Source: Endocalyx cinctus (Eukaryota; Ascomycota; Sordariomycetes; Amphisphaeriales; Apiosporaceae). From it: a DNA stretch of 64,000 nucleotides. Positions 1 through 10,178 of the stretch are shown in pieces (position 1 is the first letter of the stretch; every line of letters begins with the position of its first letter). Both the position numbers and the translations under genes were made by a program. The notes under the pieces are model-generated. The model did no database searches. It worked only from the letters and a program-made list of their open reading frames with translations, and was not told the origin of the DNA. Where the stretch lies: assembly GCA_001600455.1 (NCBI GenBank), contig BCKC01000003.1:2428168-2492167 (forward strand), read 5' to 3'.

Positions 1-821
1 TTCTTTGTCGCCAGGCGAGCGGTAAGATGAGAGATTTTGATTCTAGTATCTCGAATCCAGACCTCTAGGTTTAGTCCGGTTTTACTTAGGACTGGAGTGA
101 TCGAAGGGAACTGGCTGTCCACCTAGGGTCGTGAGTGTGTGAGTAGCAGCAAGCCTGTCTCAGGTACAGAACAGTGAGTATTTTGAGAGCGACTAAGGCG
201 TACCGTACCGTAGGATAATGGCCTGCCTGTCTTGCAGTTCTTGCTCAAGTTTGTTGTCGAGGGATAGCTAGATATCCAATTTACCGATGCACGGTGGTTA
301 CCCCATTTGCTGGTGATGAACGACTGAAGCTATCATTTCTGGTGCATTCGAGACTCGGGTCTTAATCTTTGTCGTCGACCTGAATTTCAGTGTCCCCATG
401 GCCGTGAACGCTAACTGGTACATCAGTATTAAAGTGAGTTTGAAGAAGATCCGCTCCATTTTCATGCTGGGGTCAAATGGTCATGCAGCCGACCGAGAAT
501 CTCATCGATTGACAATTTCATCTTTTTCAAGTTGACGGCAGTGTTATGGTCCATCGTAAGTGCTTCTTTTGTGGTATATATTCCCATGTTCGGTATCAAG
601 GAGTGTTTCTTTCTCTGGCCCGACACGGTACCACTGCTTGACTTGTTCCCACTGCCCTCAATGATGTTTCAGACAATCTTGGAAAATGGTGTTTCCTGGC
701 ATGATGTCTCTGCCGAATTTTCTCAGTTGTATCATCCTTTTATTATTGCTTTTCTTCAACTCAGTTTACAAGTTTGGTCTCTTTCCCTTTGCCTGCTATT
801 TTTCGTTCTCGGGCTAAAATG

Positions 822-1127
822 TTAATTGTTAGGTAGAAACAGTAGAAGTTGGCTACGGTTGCTAGATAGTACTTCATTAATAGCGATCTCTTGCCACCTG
901 TATTTCGGTCGCTGAGTGAATTCTTCACCACAGATTGATCGAAAGGCGATGCCATATAGATTGGAGTACTTCGTTTTCGCTGTTTCGGAGATACGAGCGG
1001 TCTGAGATGCCGTTAATGACTCTGTAGCTGCTGAAGGGGAGTCGCCTGAAATATCGCCCACCGACTGAGGGTTTGGTTTACAGTGCCATGGTCGAGGTAA
1101 TGTGGGAAGACTTCTATGTGTACTCAT
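822..1127 (-). pseudogene. possible RecQ/DEAD-like helicase fragment
   Basis: A 101-codon frame starts at a real ATG (1125-1127). Its C-terminal half reads roughly LYGIAFRS..GEEF, then WQEIAINEVLSSN, then QLLLFLP before a stop. This order resembles the Q-motif region and the start of motif I (usually LPTGxGKS) in the RecQ-like helicases found in fungal repeats and subtelomeres. The Walker lysine is not present: the frame stops two residues after the LP. No other helicase motif was found downstream. A GTG-started frame upstream (1379-1777, minus) with a KRKK patch could be part of the same relic. Similarity was judged by eye only, so this may be coincidence. Confidence 0.3.
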
Positions 1128-2161
1128 CCTTACTGATTAAAATCCGTCTTTGGTGACTTTCTTGTAGTAGCAGCAAGTAGCTGATACTTATGGTTGAAGC
1201 GCAGACAGTGCAGTGAGTTATGCCTTCAATAAATGAGCCCAGCTCGTTATTTAAAGAAAGTCATCTTTGGTCCTATATTGCATGATAGATATTATCAGAA
1301 TATTAGCCTCTATTATAGCTATTGGAAAGCATCGAAGTAGTTGCGTATCAATTATGATGTCGGGATCGCGGTACTCTATTATGACCGGAAACTTGGGAGT
1401 GCGGTTCCGACACCTTCGTCGTCAGGCTCCGAATCACTTCCGGCAGTTCCGTAAGCCGTCCTGACTTTTTGCGCACGCTGCAGCTTCTTTCGCTTTCTAC
1501 CAGTAGTAGTTCGAGTGAGCGATCTGATCGATCTGACTTGTCGCTGTGATGCCGGTGCTGCTTGGGGTTGCTGAGCCGCCGATGTCTCGAAAGGATGTCT
1601 TCTTGCTTGAGACAAGTGGTGTTTTGGAGCTGCTGGTTTATAAGGTTCTTCTGGTTGTGGTTTTACACTGGTTTCTGAGGCGCTACTGGCTCTGAGATAT
1701 TCGAGGCGCACTCGGGGTGTGAACTTCTTAATGTGGAACATGCCCGGTAACCAATGTCTAGTGATAGAATGACACACCGTTTACGATTTCGCTTCGAAAT
1801 CCATCGTGCTATTTGCTTGGCTGAACACTTGTATTGCTAAGTTTTGGAATAATCTCCCCATCTTCACATTATTAGCCTCCCCAAACGCGTGAGTCACGTG
1901 GAAGCCAGTACGTAGGCAATAGCTCCGGCGTGCTAGATCGATCGCAACCAGGATTACCAGTTCCCTTTGCAGTTTAGAGAATTACCTGCGACTCCATCTG
2001 CTTGATGCCTGATGCTGAATCATTGTAGTTGGACTAGAAGCAGCATACCACTAAGTGCATCCTCTCTAGGAGAGGGTATAAGGTTCATAGCTATTTCAAA
2101 AGTTCTTGATTCTGAAAGTGATGAAGTATTCTTCTTTATTGTCTGTATGATGTGGAGAAAT

Positions 2162-2417
2162 TTGGATTAGGACGGGAAACCTGGGTTGGACGAGGAATCT
2201 GTGATGTGATCGTTTCTGATGTTCTAATAGAAGTGATTGTATTGAGTTAGTCTAAGACATCGCAAACTAGAACTAGAACTATTTAATGACTATATCAAAG
2301 CATTCGTTCTGAGGCTGACATCAGCAATTACTGATGTCAGCGCGCCATAAAGCTATATCAATCTGGATGGGACGAGGAACCTGGATGGGACGAGAAACCT
2401 GGATGGGACGAGAAACC
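2162..2417 (+). repeat. decayed 18-bp minisatellite, five copies in two blocks
   Basis: Three head-to-tail copies of the unit TGGATGGGACGAGAAACC lie at 2364-2381 (one change), 2382-2399 and 2400-2417. Two more diverged copies, one of them 19 bp, lie at about 2162-2198. The 165 bp between the blocks are unrelated and include the inverted repeat at 2315-2340. Function is unknown. Confidence 0.8.
2315..2340. repeat. perfect 10-bp inverted repeat (hairpin)
   Basis: The arms are CTGACATCAG (2315-2324) and CTGATGTCAG (2331-2340), exact reverse complements around a 6-nt loop, CAATTA. It could be the remnant of a small inverted-repeat element or a palindromic protein-binding site. No gene nearby makes either role clear. 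Confidence 0.7.
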
Positions 2418-3510
2418 TAAGTAAGACAGATGAAGGATCGTCTGCTCTATATATTAGCAAGTCATCTTATATGTTTCAAGTATCTGGAGAGCTTACCATA
2501 TCTTCCTGGTTTCGTTTGTTTTGCCTGATGGAATCACCATTTTTATTATTGTTTCCTATAGTCGAGACTATGAACAGGAGATTAATTCTTGATCAGAAGA
2601 GTGAAAGCGGGGGATCGATCTCTGTTTTAACGATGTCTCTTGTACCAATCCTAGATATAACTGGCTTTATGGTGTGCCCAAATATGACAAGTCTGCTTGC
2701 AGTATTGTTGAATGCATTTGAACAAGAAGAGTAAGTAGTAAAATGTACGCTGATGAAACCAGGCTTGATAAGTGACGACTGGGGAAACAACTAGTTGACA
2801 GGGAAAATCGGAGAGGGTATTATTGACGTTTTAATGGTCATAGTACATTTGAGGATGTGAGTCGTGTTGGTAAGCAGCCAGCCGCACATTATGATGTCGT
2901 TAATGCGGGTAACCTTATTGATAAATTAAAAAACTGGCGTCATTAATATAATAGAGTAGTTTATAGCTGAAATGGTATATCGTGCATGTAATTGTTGTGT
3001 AGAATCATCCGATAGGAATTTCATGCTCGGTACTGATCCTTTGGACCTCGCCTGAGCGTACGTGGCGGGATACTGGTGCAAGGTGCTTTCAGGGCAAGAA
3101 GCTTTGAGGGCCGGTATTATGCACTCATCCAAGAGCCTTTGCTGGTATTCGTCCTTGAGGTGGTCGACTCGCTGATGATACCTCCTGTATCATTTGTGAA
3201 TATGAGGTACACAGTTGATTGGGCATAAAGAGAATTGTAGGTTCCAAGCAAGATGGAATTAAAAAGGTACACTGGATGGACTAATTGGGAATTTCCCAAG
3301 TTTTATTATTCTGCGGAACCAATCCCTTGGTTCGCCAAGAAGCAGATTTTATTGATCAAGTGTACCTTTCTGGTGATAGAACCACTATATATTTTTGGTA
3401 TTACCTATGTCTGTAGTGTTCTTGTCGGAGCCAGAGACCGTTCTCTTTATACCTCTGATCACATAGTCAGTGATACCAAGTTTAGCTTCCATATTAAGGT
3501 GTAGCTCCTT

Positions 3511-4848
3511 TTACCTTTTGTCAAAGTGAGGATGATTTCGTCTTTCCCAGGCTGCATCACCTACGACACGCCATTCGTGACTAATCCAGGACCTAAGGGC
3601 ATCCTCGTCGAAAAGATCACCGTTAGTCTTGAGATGACTTGGCACGGTAATTCCAAGTGATGTGTCGTTCTCTAGGATAATTTTCTTGAGGTTGCGGACA
3701 CACAGGGAACGATAGTGGGTCGTGATGGTATCTCCACGACGACCAGAGCTTGCAGCGTGGGAAGACTGGTCCACTGTGGCATCTGGCACCGAGGGCTTGA
3801 TAACATTTTTGAGGAGCATCTCTCGCTGTCTATTCACTAGCCACTGGTGATGTTGACGGTAGTATTGGTATTTTACATGAGGGAATGTTTTGAAGACCTC
3901 TTCACGGACGGAGTCTCTGGTTGGCGCTGGGTCTTGGATGTACCGACCTTCTAGGCGGCATTGCGGCTTGAACTCTTCAACCCAAGAAGCAAATACAGGG
4001 CGAGAGTTCATGCGGCGGCGATCGTTAGATTTTAAGTTGCTCTTGTCCGTCGTGTCCGAGACTGTTGCGAGGTCGGCTGACTCCTCTGTAATCGCCTCAT
4101 CAGATTTTAACGGTGATAAAGAGAAGAGTCTGCAGCTTGCGATATAGTGGAAAAAAGCGTCAAGTCGAGAGAAGGTCTGTTCCCATTGCCTGTCATCATC
4201 TCGGAGTCCTAGGAAGTGGAGAATTTCGCTCGGCTCTTTCGTGATCATGACTTTGGCCGCTTTCTTATTCAAAGCCTCGATTTCGGGGACTCTGATCCAG
4301 AGAGCCTCTTCATCTACAGTGAGTCCAAGCTTTCTCATCTCACTACCCATAATGCTCCAAAGATCACCGTGGCCATGTTTAAACAACATCCATTGGAGGT
4401 TATCAAGAGAGTGGTTGAAGTGGAGATCAACTTGAATGAAGCGCTCCCGAGACAATTCTAATGGAGATGTGTTCATATTGACACCTTCGTTTCTCTTCTT
4501 GATGGCATCGGCCTCTGCTAAATTGGGCCAGGGGATAGCGATTGAAGCAGCCGTAGGAGTGGCGTTTTCTATTCTCACAGCGTTCAATAACTTTGCGCAC
4601 ACCTGTAAAGGGTTGGCCAAAGGAGACTCTGCCTTGACGGATGGGAAGATATCTTTTTTAGGCCATGCCAAGAAAATATCGATGTCCCCAAAACTTTTCT
4701 TAGCCGGACCCTCGATAGGAGAAGCAACGACCAGAAAGACTTGACTAAGAATGGTTCGGCAGTGTTGAAGAACATGTTGATAGACATATTGGCTCATACG
4801 TGGAGTGTATAAAGGGTTAGGGCCAGAGGCAAAAATATTCCCACCCAT
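3511..4848 (-). CDS. fungal conserved protein with nucleotidyltransferase-like motif
   Basis: An intact single-exon gene of 445 residues. Near residues 50-60 it carries SFGDIDIFLAWP, preceded by PIEGPAKK. A G-D-x-D-x strand in this setting is the metal-binding signature of polymerase-beta-type nucleotidyltransferases. The body then reads RFIQVDLHF, LQWMLFKHGHGDLW and the run up to ILHFLGLRDDD, blocks I recognise from a large uncharacterised family of filamentous fungi. The mid-region (about 260-290) is low-complexity and charged, and the C-terminus is basic. The classical GS pair before the acidic motif is not obvious, so activity cannot be assumed. ATG at 4846-4848 gives the longest frame; a second Met 17 residues in (before SQYVYQHV) is also a credible start. 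It is an isolated gene with AT-rich DNA on both sides. No biological role is known to me. Confidence 0.7.
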   Translation of the reverse strand: MGGNIFASGPNPLYTPRMSQYVYQHVLQHCRTILSQVFLVVASPIEGPAKKSFGDIDIFLAWPKKDIFPSVKAESPLANPLQVCAKLLNAVRIENATPTAASIAIPWPNLAEADAIKKRNEGVNMNTSPLELSRERFIQVDLHFNHSLDNLQWMLFKHGHGDLWSIMGSEMRKLGLTVDEEALWIRVPEIEALNKKAAKVMITKEPSEILHFLGLRDDDRQWEQTFSRLDAFFHYIASCRLFSLSPLKSDEAITEESADLATVSDTTDKSNLKSNDRRRMNSRPVFASWVEEFKPQCRLEGRYIQDPAPTRDSVREEVFKTFPHVKYQYYRQHHQWLVNRQREMLLKNVIKPSVPDATVDQSSHAASSGRRGDTITTHYRSLCVRNLKKIILENDTSLGITVPSHLKTNGDLFDEDALRSWISHEWRVVGDAAWERRNHPHFDKR

Positions 4849-6601
4849 CTTTATGGCGAGGTCGAGAGATACATTGGTTTATGATGAAATTATATAAAAT
4901 ATTTACTTATGTTATAATGAAAGAGAGAATAATAGAGCTTGGGGATATTTGAAGGTACGGAATCAAAGGAAGTGTTGTTTTCTCTGTTGATTTACAAGAT
5001 GGTATAGAGTATGCGAAAGTGTTTGTGAAAGAAAAGGTGTAAAGAGGATAGTTAATAAATATATATATGCAGCGGTTTGGGTAAAAGGTGAAATAAACGA
5101 GAACTTATCCAGTTAAGAAAAAAGGAAAGCATGTATTGACTTTGAGAAAAGCATTCTGAGGCAGTTACTAATTTTCTGTACTTGCCATCATTGAAGTTGA
5201 TGGAATAAACGTTGTTCGCAACTCAGGAGTACAAGTTTGGCATATTAGTCTTTCAGGGGAATAACTTATGAAGTAACGGATAAAGCAAAGTTGGAATCAC
5301 TCTTTTCAGATGATTATGATATGGCCTAAGTGCTGATCAAATGACTCTTCTCTCTGCCTGCTCTTTAGTTGATTATGCGAAAGTCATCTGTAATAATCAT
5401 AGCATTAAAATGAATCTGCTCTTGAACGAGATTCTTCAAAGGGAAAGCATCATTGAATGGCACAATTCATTGTAAATGGGTAGTTATGTAAGGGTTAGGT
5501 TAGTTAGGTAGTGGAAATTACTTTACAGTTATTCAAATTGCGTGTGACTAACTTGAACAGGTATGTACTTAAGTATGGTTAGTCATATACAAGGAATATT
5601 ACATACCCCGAAGTCGCAGTAACTATGTGATTTCCTCTTTGGGAATATATATATACATATATTTACCAAAAAATATTAATATTGATATTATTATACACTA
5701 GGCATCGACTCATTTTCACATAGCTGTCTAAGAGTTAACTTAGAGTAATTACTAGAAAATAGCAGCTTGTTAGAATGTTAGCGTGGCTTGCATAAATAGT
5801 ATCGTTAAGTTTAACAGTATTTAACAGTGTATCCCCTGAAGAAACAGGCAGGCACAGGACAGGGTAACTATTGACTTCTAGTTAGCAGTTAGGTAATTAC
5901 CTGCTCCTAGTAAACTCCTTTAACCTCCTCAACTTGTCTGGGTGACTACTATTATTATAATAATATTCGCTTAAGTTTTAATATATTCTAGATACGAAAC
6001 ATATCTTAGGAAGTTACTTAGGTTACTATTTACTATAGTAGTATACTTACTATATTTTCAGCCTAATCAAGTTTCGAAATCGTTCTATCCCTATCCTAAC
6101 TATGTTTCTGTTCTGTTTCCATGGTTCCATGCAGGAGCCGTTTATTACAATGTATCAAGCTGCAGCATATTTGCTACTCAGCCTGAGCTAAGGCTGCTTG
6201 GTTAAGCCATCAGTCATAATCTAAGTGAATTATTGGGCTATGTTGCCAAGTGGAGTTCAAATGTGTATCAAAATGAGTCACTCCGAACGAAGAAGAAATC
6301 GGGCAAACCAGCGCGGCAGTTGTTTCAGCGTTGTACAACTCTATACCGCGAGCCCCGTATATGACGCAAACGCGTAATCACGTGCGGTCGCATCCTGCTG
6401 TACGACGTCTATCTCTACTCTAAAAGACTGATTACGGGAATAGAGACTTCAGGTTTTGCTGAAAGCGGAAAGTATATGAGCAGATAGACCTAACCGCGAA
6501 CTCCGAACTGCGTCAGGGGGTCATTCATCTCTTCATCGACGATAAGGTACCTAATCATTATCAACTTGGGATGATTAGGAACGTGGGAGGATGGCTACAA
6601 A
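4849..6601. other. AT-rich intergenic stretch
   Basis: No open frame of note on either strand. The composition is strongly AT-rich with long A/T runs (for example the TATATATA stretch near 5648-5662 and TAATATT tracts near 5950-5985). This fits non-coding or repeat-induced-mutation-altered DNA. No repeat ends or promoter can be assigned with confidence. Confidence 0.6.
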
Positions 6602-6604
6602 TAA

Positions 6605-7081
6605 GGGAGGTATCGCTACACACTCGATCACGTTGATGGACTCGCGACGAGGATACTTTTGGGAACTCCATGGTTCCGACAACATGGTGTCATGTGGAAC
6701 GTGATGGATTCAACAATGACGCTACAATTATCAGGAAACGTGGTGATATTAATGACTACGGTGAAAGCTAGTGTTCCAGTTGTCAGAAGAGTCGTCGTCA
6801 GAGAGAATACTGTCATACAACCGGGAACATTAACTTTGATACCCGTGGCGTATGCGGATTTACTCCGATAGGACCACTTCGGATTTCAGAAGAGATACAT
6901 CATGGATGCCGAGCATAATACGATACATAATTCTTTTCTGGATGCGATGACGCCGAAGATGGTGATGTATACGAATACAACCGCGAAGCCCGTAAGACTT
7001 CGGCGGAACGTGCGGGTCGGTACAATTCGTGAAGACTCATCAGAGGGCTCGACGCCCACTTCCTGGAACAAGACTATCCAC
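6605..7081 (+). pseudogene. relic of Ty3/gypsy-like retropepsin and linker region
   Basis: Read in one frame from 6605, the DNA encodes a stretch like the C-terminal half of a retroelement aspartic protease (HVDGLATRILLGTPWFRQHG, then a TMTLQLSG strand). It continues as the protease-to-RT linker typical of fungal Ty3/gypsy pol: PGTLTLIPVAYADL, a stop at 6869-6871, then DHFGF, MYTNTTAKPVRLRRNVRVGT. The pattern of a P-G-x(n)-IPV segment, a DxDFxF-like segment and a vxNxtxxPVxLxRxxxvGxI segment is what supports the call. The catalytic DTG/DSG part was not found upstream. The same frame runs on without a further stop into the SnoaL-like gene at 7088. Identification is by eye; no RT domain is present. 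Confidence 0.45.
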
Positions 7082-7087
7082 CAAACG

Positions 7088-7534
7088 ATGGCATCACTCA
7101 CAGACTACGAGCTCATCAAAAACGCCATCTCCCAAGTCAGCATCGGGGCCGACGTCCGCGACTGGTCCGCAATTCAAGCGTGTTTCACTTCGGACTGTGT
7201 CGTAGACTACACCCGTAGCGGTTTCGGGGTGATGGAGAACTTAGAGTCTACCATTACCGAGCTCAAGAAGCTGTTGGGCGATTTCTTCACATATCATTCC
7301 CTGTCTACGTAGAAGATCGCGATCATGGGCGAAGGCACCACTGCGAAGTCCACGGCGTATTGCACCGTAACGACGGGGGTGGGCGAGAAAGATGTGACAT
7401 CCATGGGCAGATACGAGGATGAACTCGTCAAAGTCGTTTCGGAGGGAGGGGAAATGATGTGGAAGGTTAAGAAGCGCGCGGCCATTCAAGCTCGTGGTAA
7501 TGCATCTTTACTCGGCATTGCCTCTTCTGCTTAG
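7088..7534 (+). pseudogene. SnoaL-like (NTF2 fold) protein, broken by one in-frame TAG
   Basis: From the ATG at 7088-7090 the frame encodes about 148 residues of a small fungal SnoaL/NTF2-like protein. It opens MASLTDYELIKNAISQ, continues with a DWSAIQACFTSDCVVDYT core, then HSLST, then KIAIMGEGTTAKSTAYCTVT and GRYEDELVKV, and ends at TAG 7532-7534. A single TAG at 7310-7312 interrupts it between HSLST and KIAIMG. Both halves are in the same frame and together match the usual family length and strand order. Family members typically have Gln at or near this point, so CAG to TAG is the simplest explanation. A C-to-T change in a CpA context is also the signature of repeat-induced point mutation. 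No intron can remove the stop without deleting conserved core. The family includes polyketide cyclases and many of unknown function. It converges with the MFS gene at 7825-9491. Confidence 0.75.
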
Positions 7535-7824
7535 GATATAGGTATCCTAACCAGGCGGTACAAACAAGTATATTAATATACAGTGCTTTATGTATGCGTT
7601 TCCAATATACCGATACCTTGGTTGATGATTGCGGCACTCCAAGACCTAAAAAATTCCCTGGGTATGATGCACAAAAGACGAGAGGCACAGAGGTAGCAAA
7701 CCTGTCTTTGATTGAAATTAACAATTTAATATATATACTCTGCTATCAGAACAAGTCCTGATATCTTTATATACGAAAGAAGTCTTCAGCTCAATATTGA
7801 AAATGACCAGATAGTAGGATGCCC

Positions 7825-9491
7825 TCATGAACCTCTCGTATATTTGGAGCGCTGTCGCCACACGTGCCCGTACCTGAAGACAAAAACGGGGATCGGCGCA
7901 AGAACTAAGCCCATGGCACCTAGGATACTTATACCAAAACCCCAGCCAAACTTTTCGACCAACGGCTGCGTGGCGAGGGGTAGAAAAGTGCCCATCAGAC
8001 ACCTGGTGACGATGACGGCCGTCATGGCCGAGGCCGAGTAGAGACCAAAGGCATCGACAACAAAAGCGGAGACGGGGAAGAAAGCCATGGTCAGGGTTAA
8101 TCCGAATAGGGCAAGAGTAATCATCATCAACGGCAACGGAAGGCGGTACTGGGCCACCCAACCGTAAATGGCAATTACGACGGCGACGGAGAATCCTCCC
8201 ATGATGCATAAGGGAAGACGGTATTCGGGCTGTCCGGCATCCTTGTAGTACTTTCGAAGGTTGATATAGATCTTGTCCAGGAACAAGTTGCAGATGATGA
8301 CCGTGATGGTAGATCCCACGCCTAATTACGATAATGTCATAGTGTGAGTATAGATATGCAAGATGCATAGAGCGAAGTAGAGCAGGCAATTAGAGCGGGT
8401 TTAGGTTTTGAGCATAGGACAACATACTAAAGTTGATATAGAAAAGACCTGTCTCGGACGGTGTAAGTCCATACATTTCTTCCAATATGTCGGGAAGGGT
8501 AGTAGACATGACGTAGAAATACGAGAAGGCTATGGAGCCGAATAGGGAGATTATCTGCAAGACGCCCGAATTCGCGAAGATGACCGCCGGTCGCATTACG
8601 GAAGCCCACAGTTTCCGAGCTCCGAGCTCTTCCTCCGTATCGAAGATGGTCTTCAGCCCGTTGTTCCCGGTCTCCTTCCGCAACCTCGCGGCCCGGCGCC
8701 TCAGGATCGGGACTTTATACGTCTCTCGGAAGCATGTCAGGAACAGCACCTCGCACACGGTGGCCAGGGCGGCGCACATCAGGAGGACGTTCCGCCAGCC
8801 TAGGCTTTCGGCAATGGCGCCGCTGATGGCGGGTCCGATGGCGCCTCCGATCAAGGGCGCCAGCATGATGATGCTCATGGCCGAACCCCGTCGCTCGGAG
8901 GGGTAAATGTCACCGACGATAGCAGGGCTCAGCACGTTGGAAGCAACGGCTAGACCGGTTAAGGCCCTCGAGCCAATTAGAAGAGACGTGCTCTTACATA
9001 GGGCCGAGAGCACGATAGCGCCAATAAACAATATATTGGCCCCATTTAAGACCGGGTAACGACCCAATATCTCCGATAAAGGGGCGATGAATAGGGGACC
9101 AGCCGCCTCTCCTAGTTCCCAAATCGTGACGAGGAGCACACTTGCTGATTTACTGGAGTGCCCGTGATCTAAGTCATCCACGATGAGATTTGCGATCGGA
9201 ACGACGCACACGCAAGTAGCCGTGCTAATCAGCAACCGACATTAGTATCACCACATATTTTCAAATGCTTTTTATTCGTGCGATTGGTGTAATGGATACG
9301 CACACGGTGAAAGCCATGCAGGCAAGCAAAGCTACGATACCCCATTTGTAAGATTCCGGCCAATCCATAGGGTTTTCCGGGTCACCGTTAGGATCGAAAT
9401 CCACCAGATCTTTATTATTGGTCACGGCATCTCCATTCTGTTCGGCATGGATAAGTGTAGTATCCGGTAGGAGTGGCTGCGTCTCGTCCAT
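7825..9491 (-). CDS. MFS transporter, DHA1 drug:H+ antiporter type
   Basis: A three-exon gene read on the minus strand: 9491-9304, 9224-8428 and 8321-7825, giving 493 residues. Intron 1 (9225-9303) has donor GTGCGT; intron 2 (8322-8427) has donor GTATGT and acceptor TTAG. Joining restores FTVTATCVCVVPIANLIVDD and YINFSVGSTITVIICNLF, as expected across these junctions. The hydrophilic N-terminus carries DFDPNGDPENPMDW, a hallmark of fungal DHA1 carriers. The MFS motif around SEILGRYPVLNGAN and about 12 hydrophobic segments follow. Such proteins export drugs or secondary metabolites, or carry polyamines, from the plasma membrane; the substrate cannot be read from sequence. It lies tail-to-tail with the broken SnoaL-like gene. 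Together they could be what remains of a small metabolite locus, which is inference. Confidence 0.9.
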
Positions 9492-10137
9492 TGCTGTTCA
9501 ATAACAAGCTTCCGGGCCCGCGGATAGATGTGATTAAGGGGGAAAAAAAAGTCAACGAACTCAAATTGCTTATGTTGAAAGATTATATGCGAGGAGGAAA
9601 AAAGAAAAGAAAAAAAAAGCGATTACTTCACCGAATTTTTTTTTTTCCACTTGCGCTAACCTACTGTACTAGATCCGGGTCTTACCTTATTATATCGGGG
9701 CGACTACGACTCTATACTATACCAACATTGAACCGCTCTGCCGCTGTAGGAGGTCCATCATTGCGACGCCAAGCTATTTTCAGCGGCGAGCATCGTCTTT
9801 CAAGTGGTCAAATGCGCCCTTGAAGAACGATATCGGTTTAGGATCTACTCTGTACGCTGTACGCATATGTATCTATGTATTAAATAGTGGAGTTAAAATG
9901 GAACTTACCGACTGTGCGTATGTATGTAGACCCAGGCAGGCAGGCAGCTAGACAGTTAGGGTTACTACATAGTAAGTCATTGAAGAGGCGATGAAAGAAG
10001 ATAAAGAGAGAGAAAAAAAAAGGAAGAATGAAAAAAAAATAAAGGTGTATCTGACATCCATGGATATAAAGCATATATGCTTACATACTATATCTAAACG
10101 GACATGGTAATCGAAGTTTCAAATTCGTACATAAAGA

Positions 10138-10178
<41 letters not shown>

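Larger units (their letters stand above)
1..3510. other. gene-poor left flank
   Basis: No intact gene is convincing over 3.5 kb. The open frames are short, many begin with TTG or GTG rather than ATG, and none shows a recognisable complete domain. The stretch holds a possible helicase fragment (822-1127, minus), five decayed copies of an 18-bp unit (2162-2198 and 2364-2417) and a perfect inverted repeat (2315-2340). It looks like old repeat or mobile-element debris, but that is inference. Confidence 0.5.

Noticed and set aside
1379..1777. 132-codon minus-strand frame with KRKK patch
   Set aside because: Starts at GTG, shows no recognisable domain, and has no splice-linked continuation. Kept only as possible context for the helicase-like fragment.
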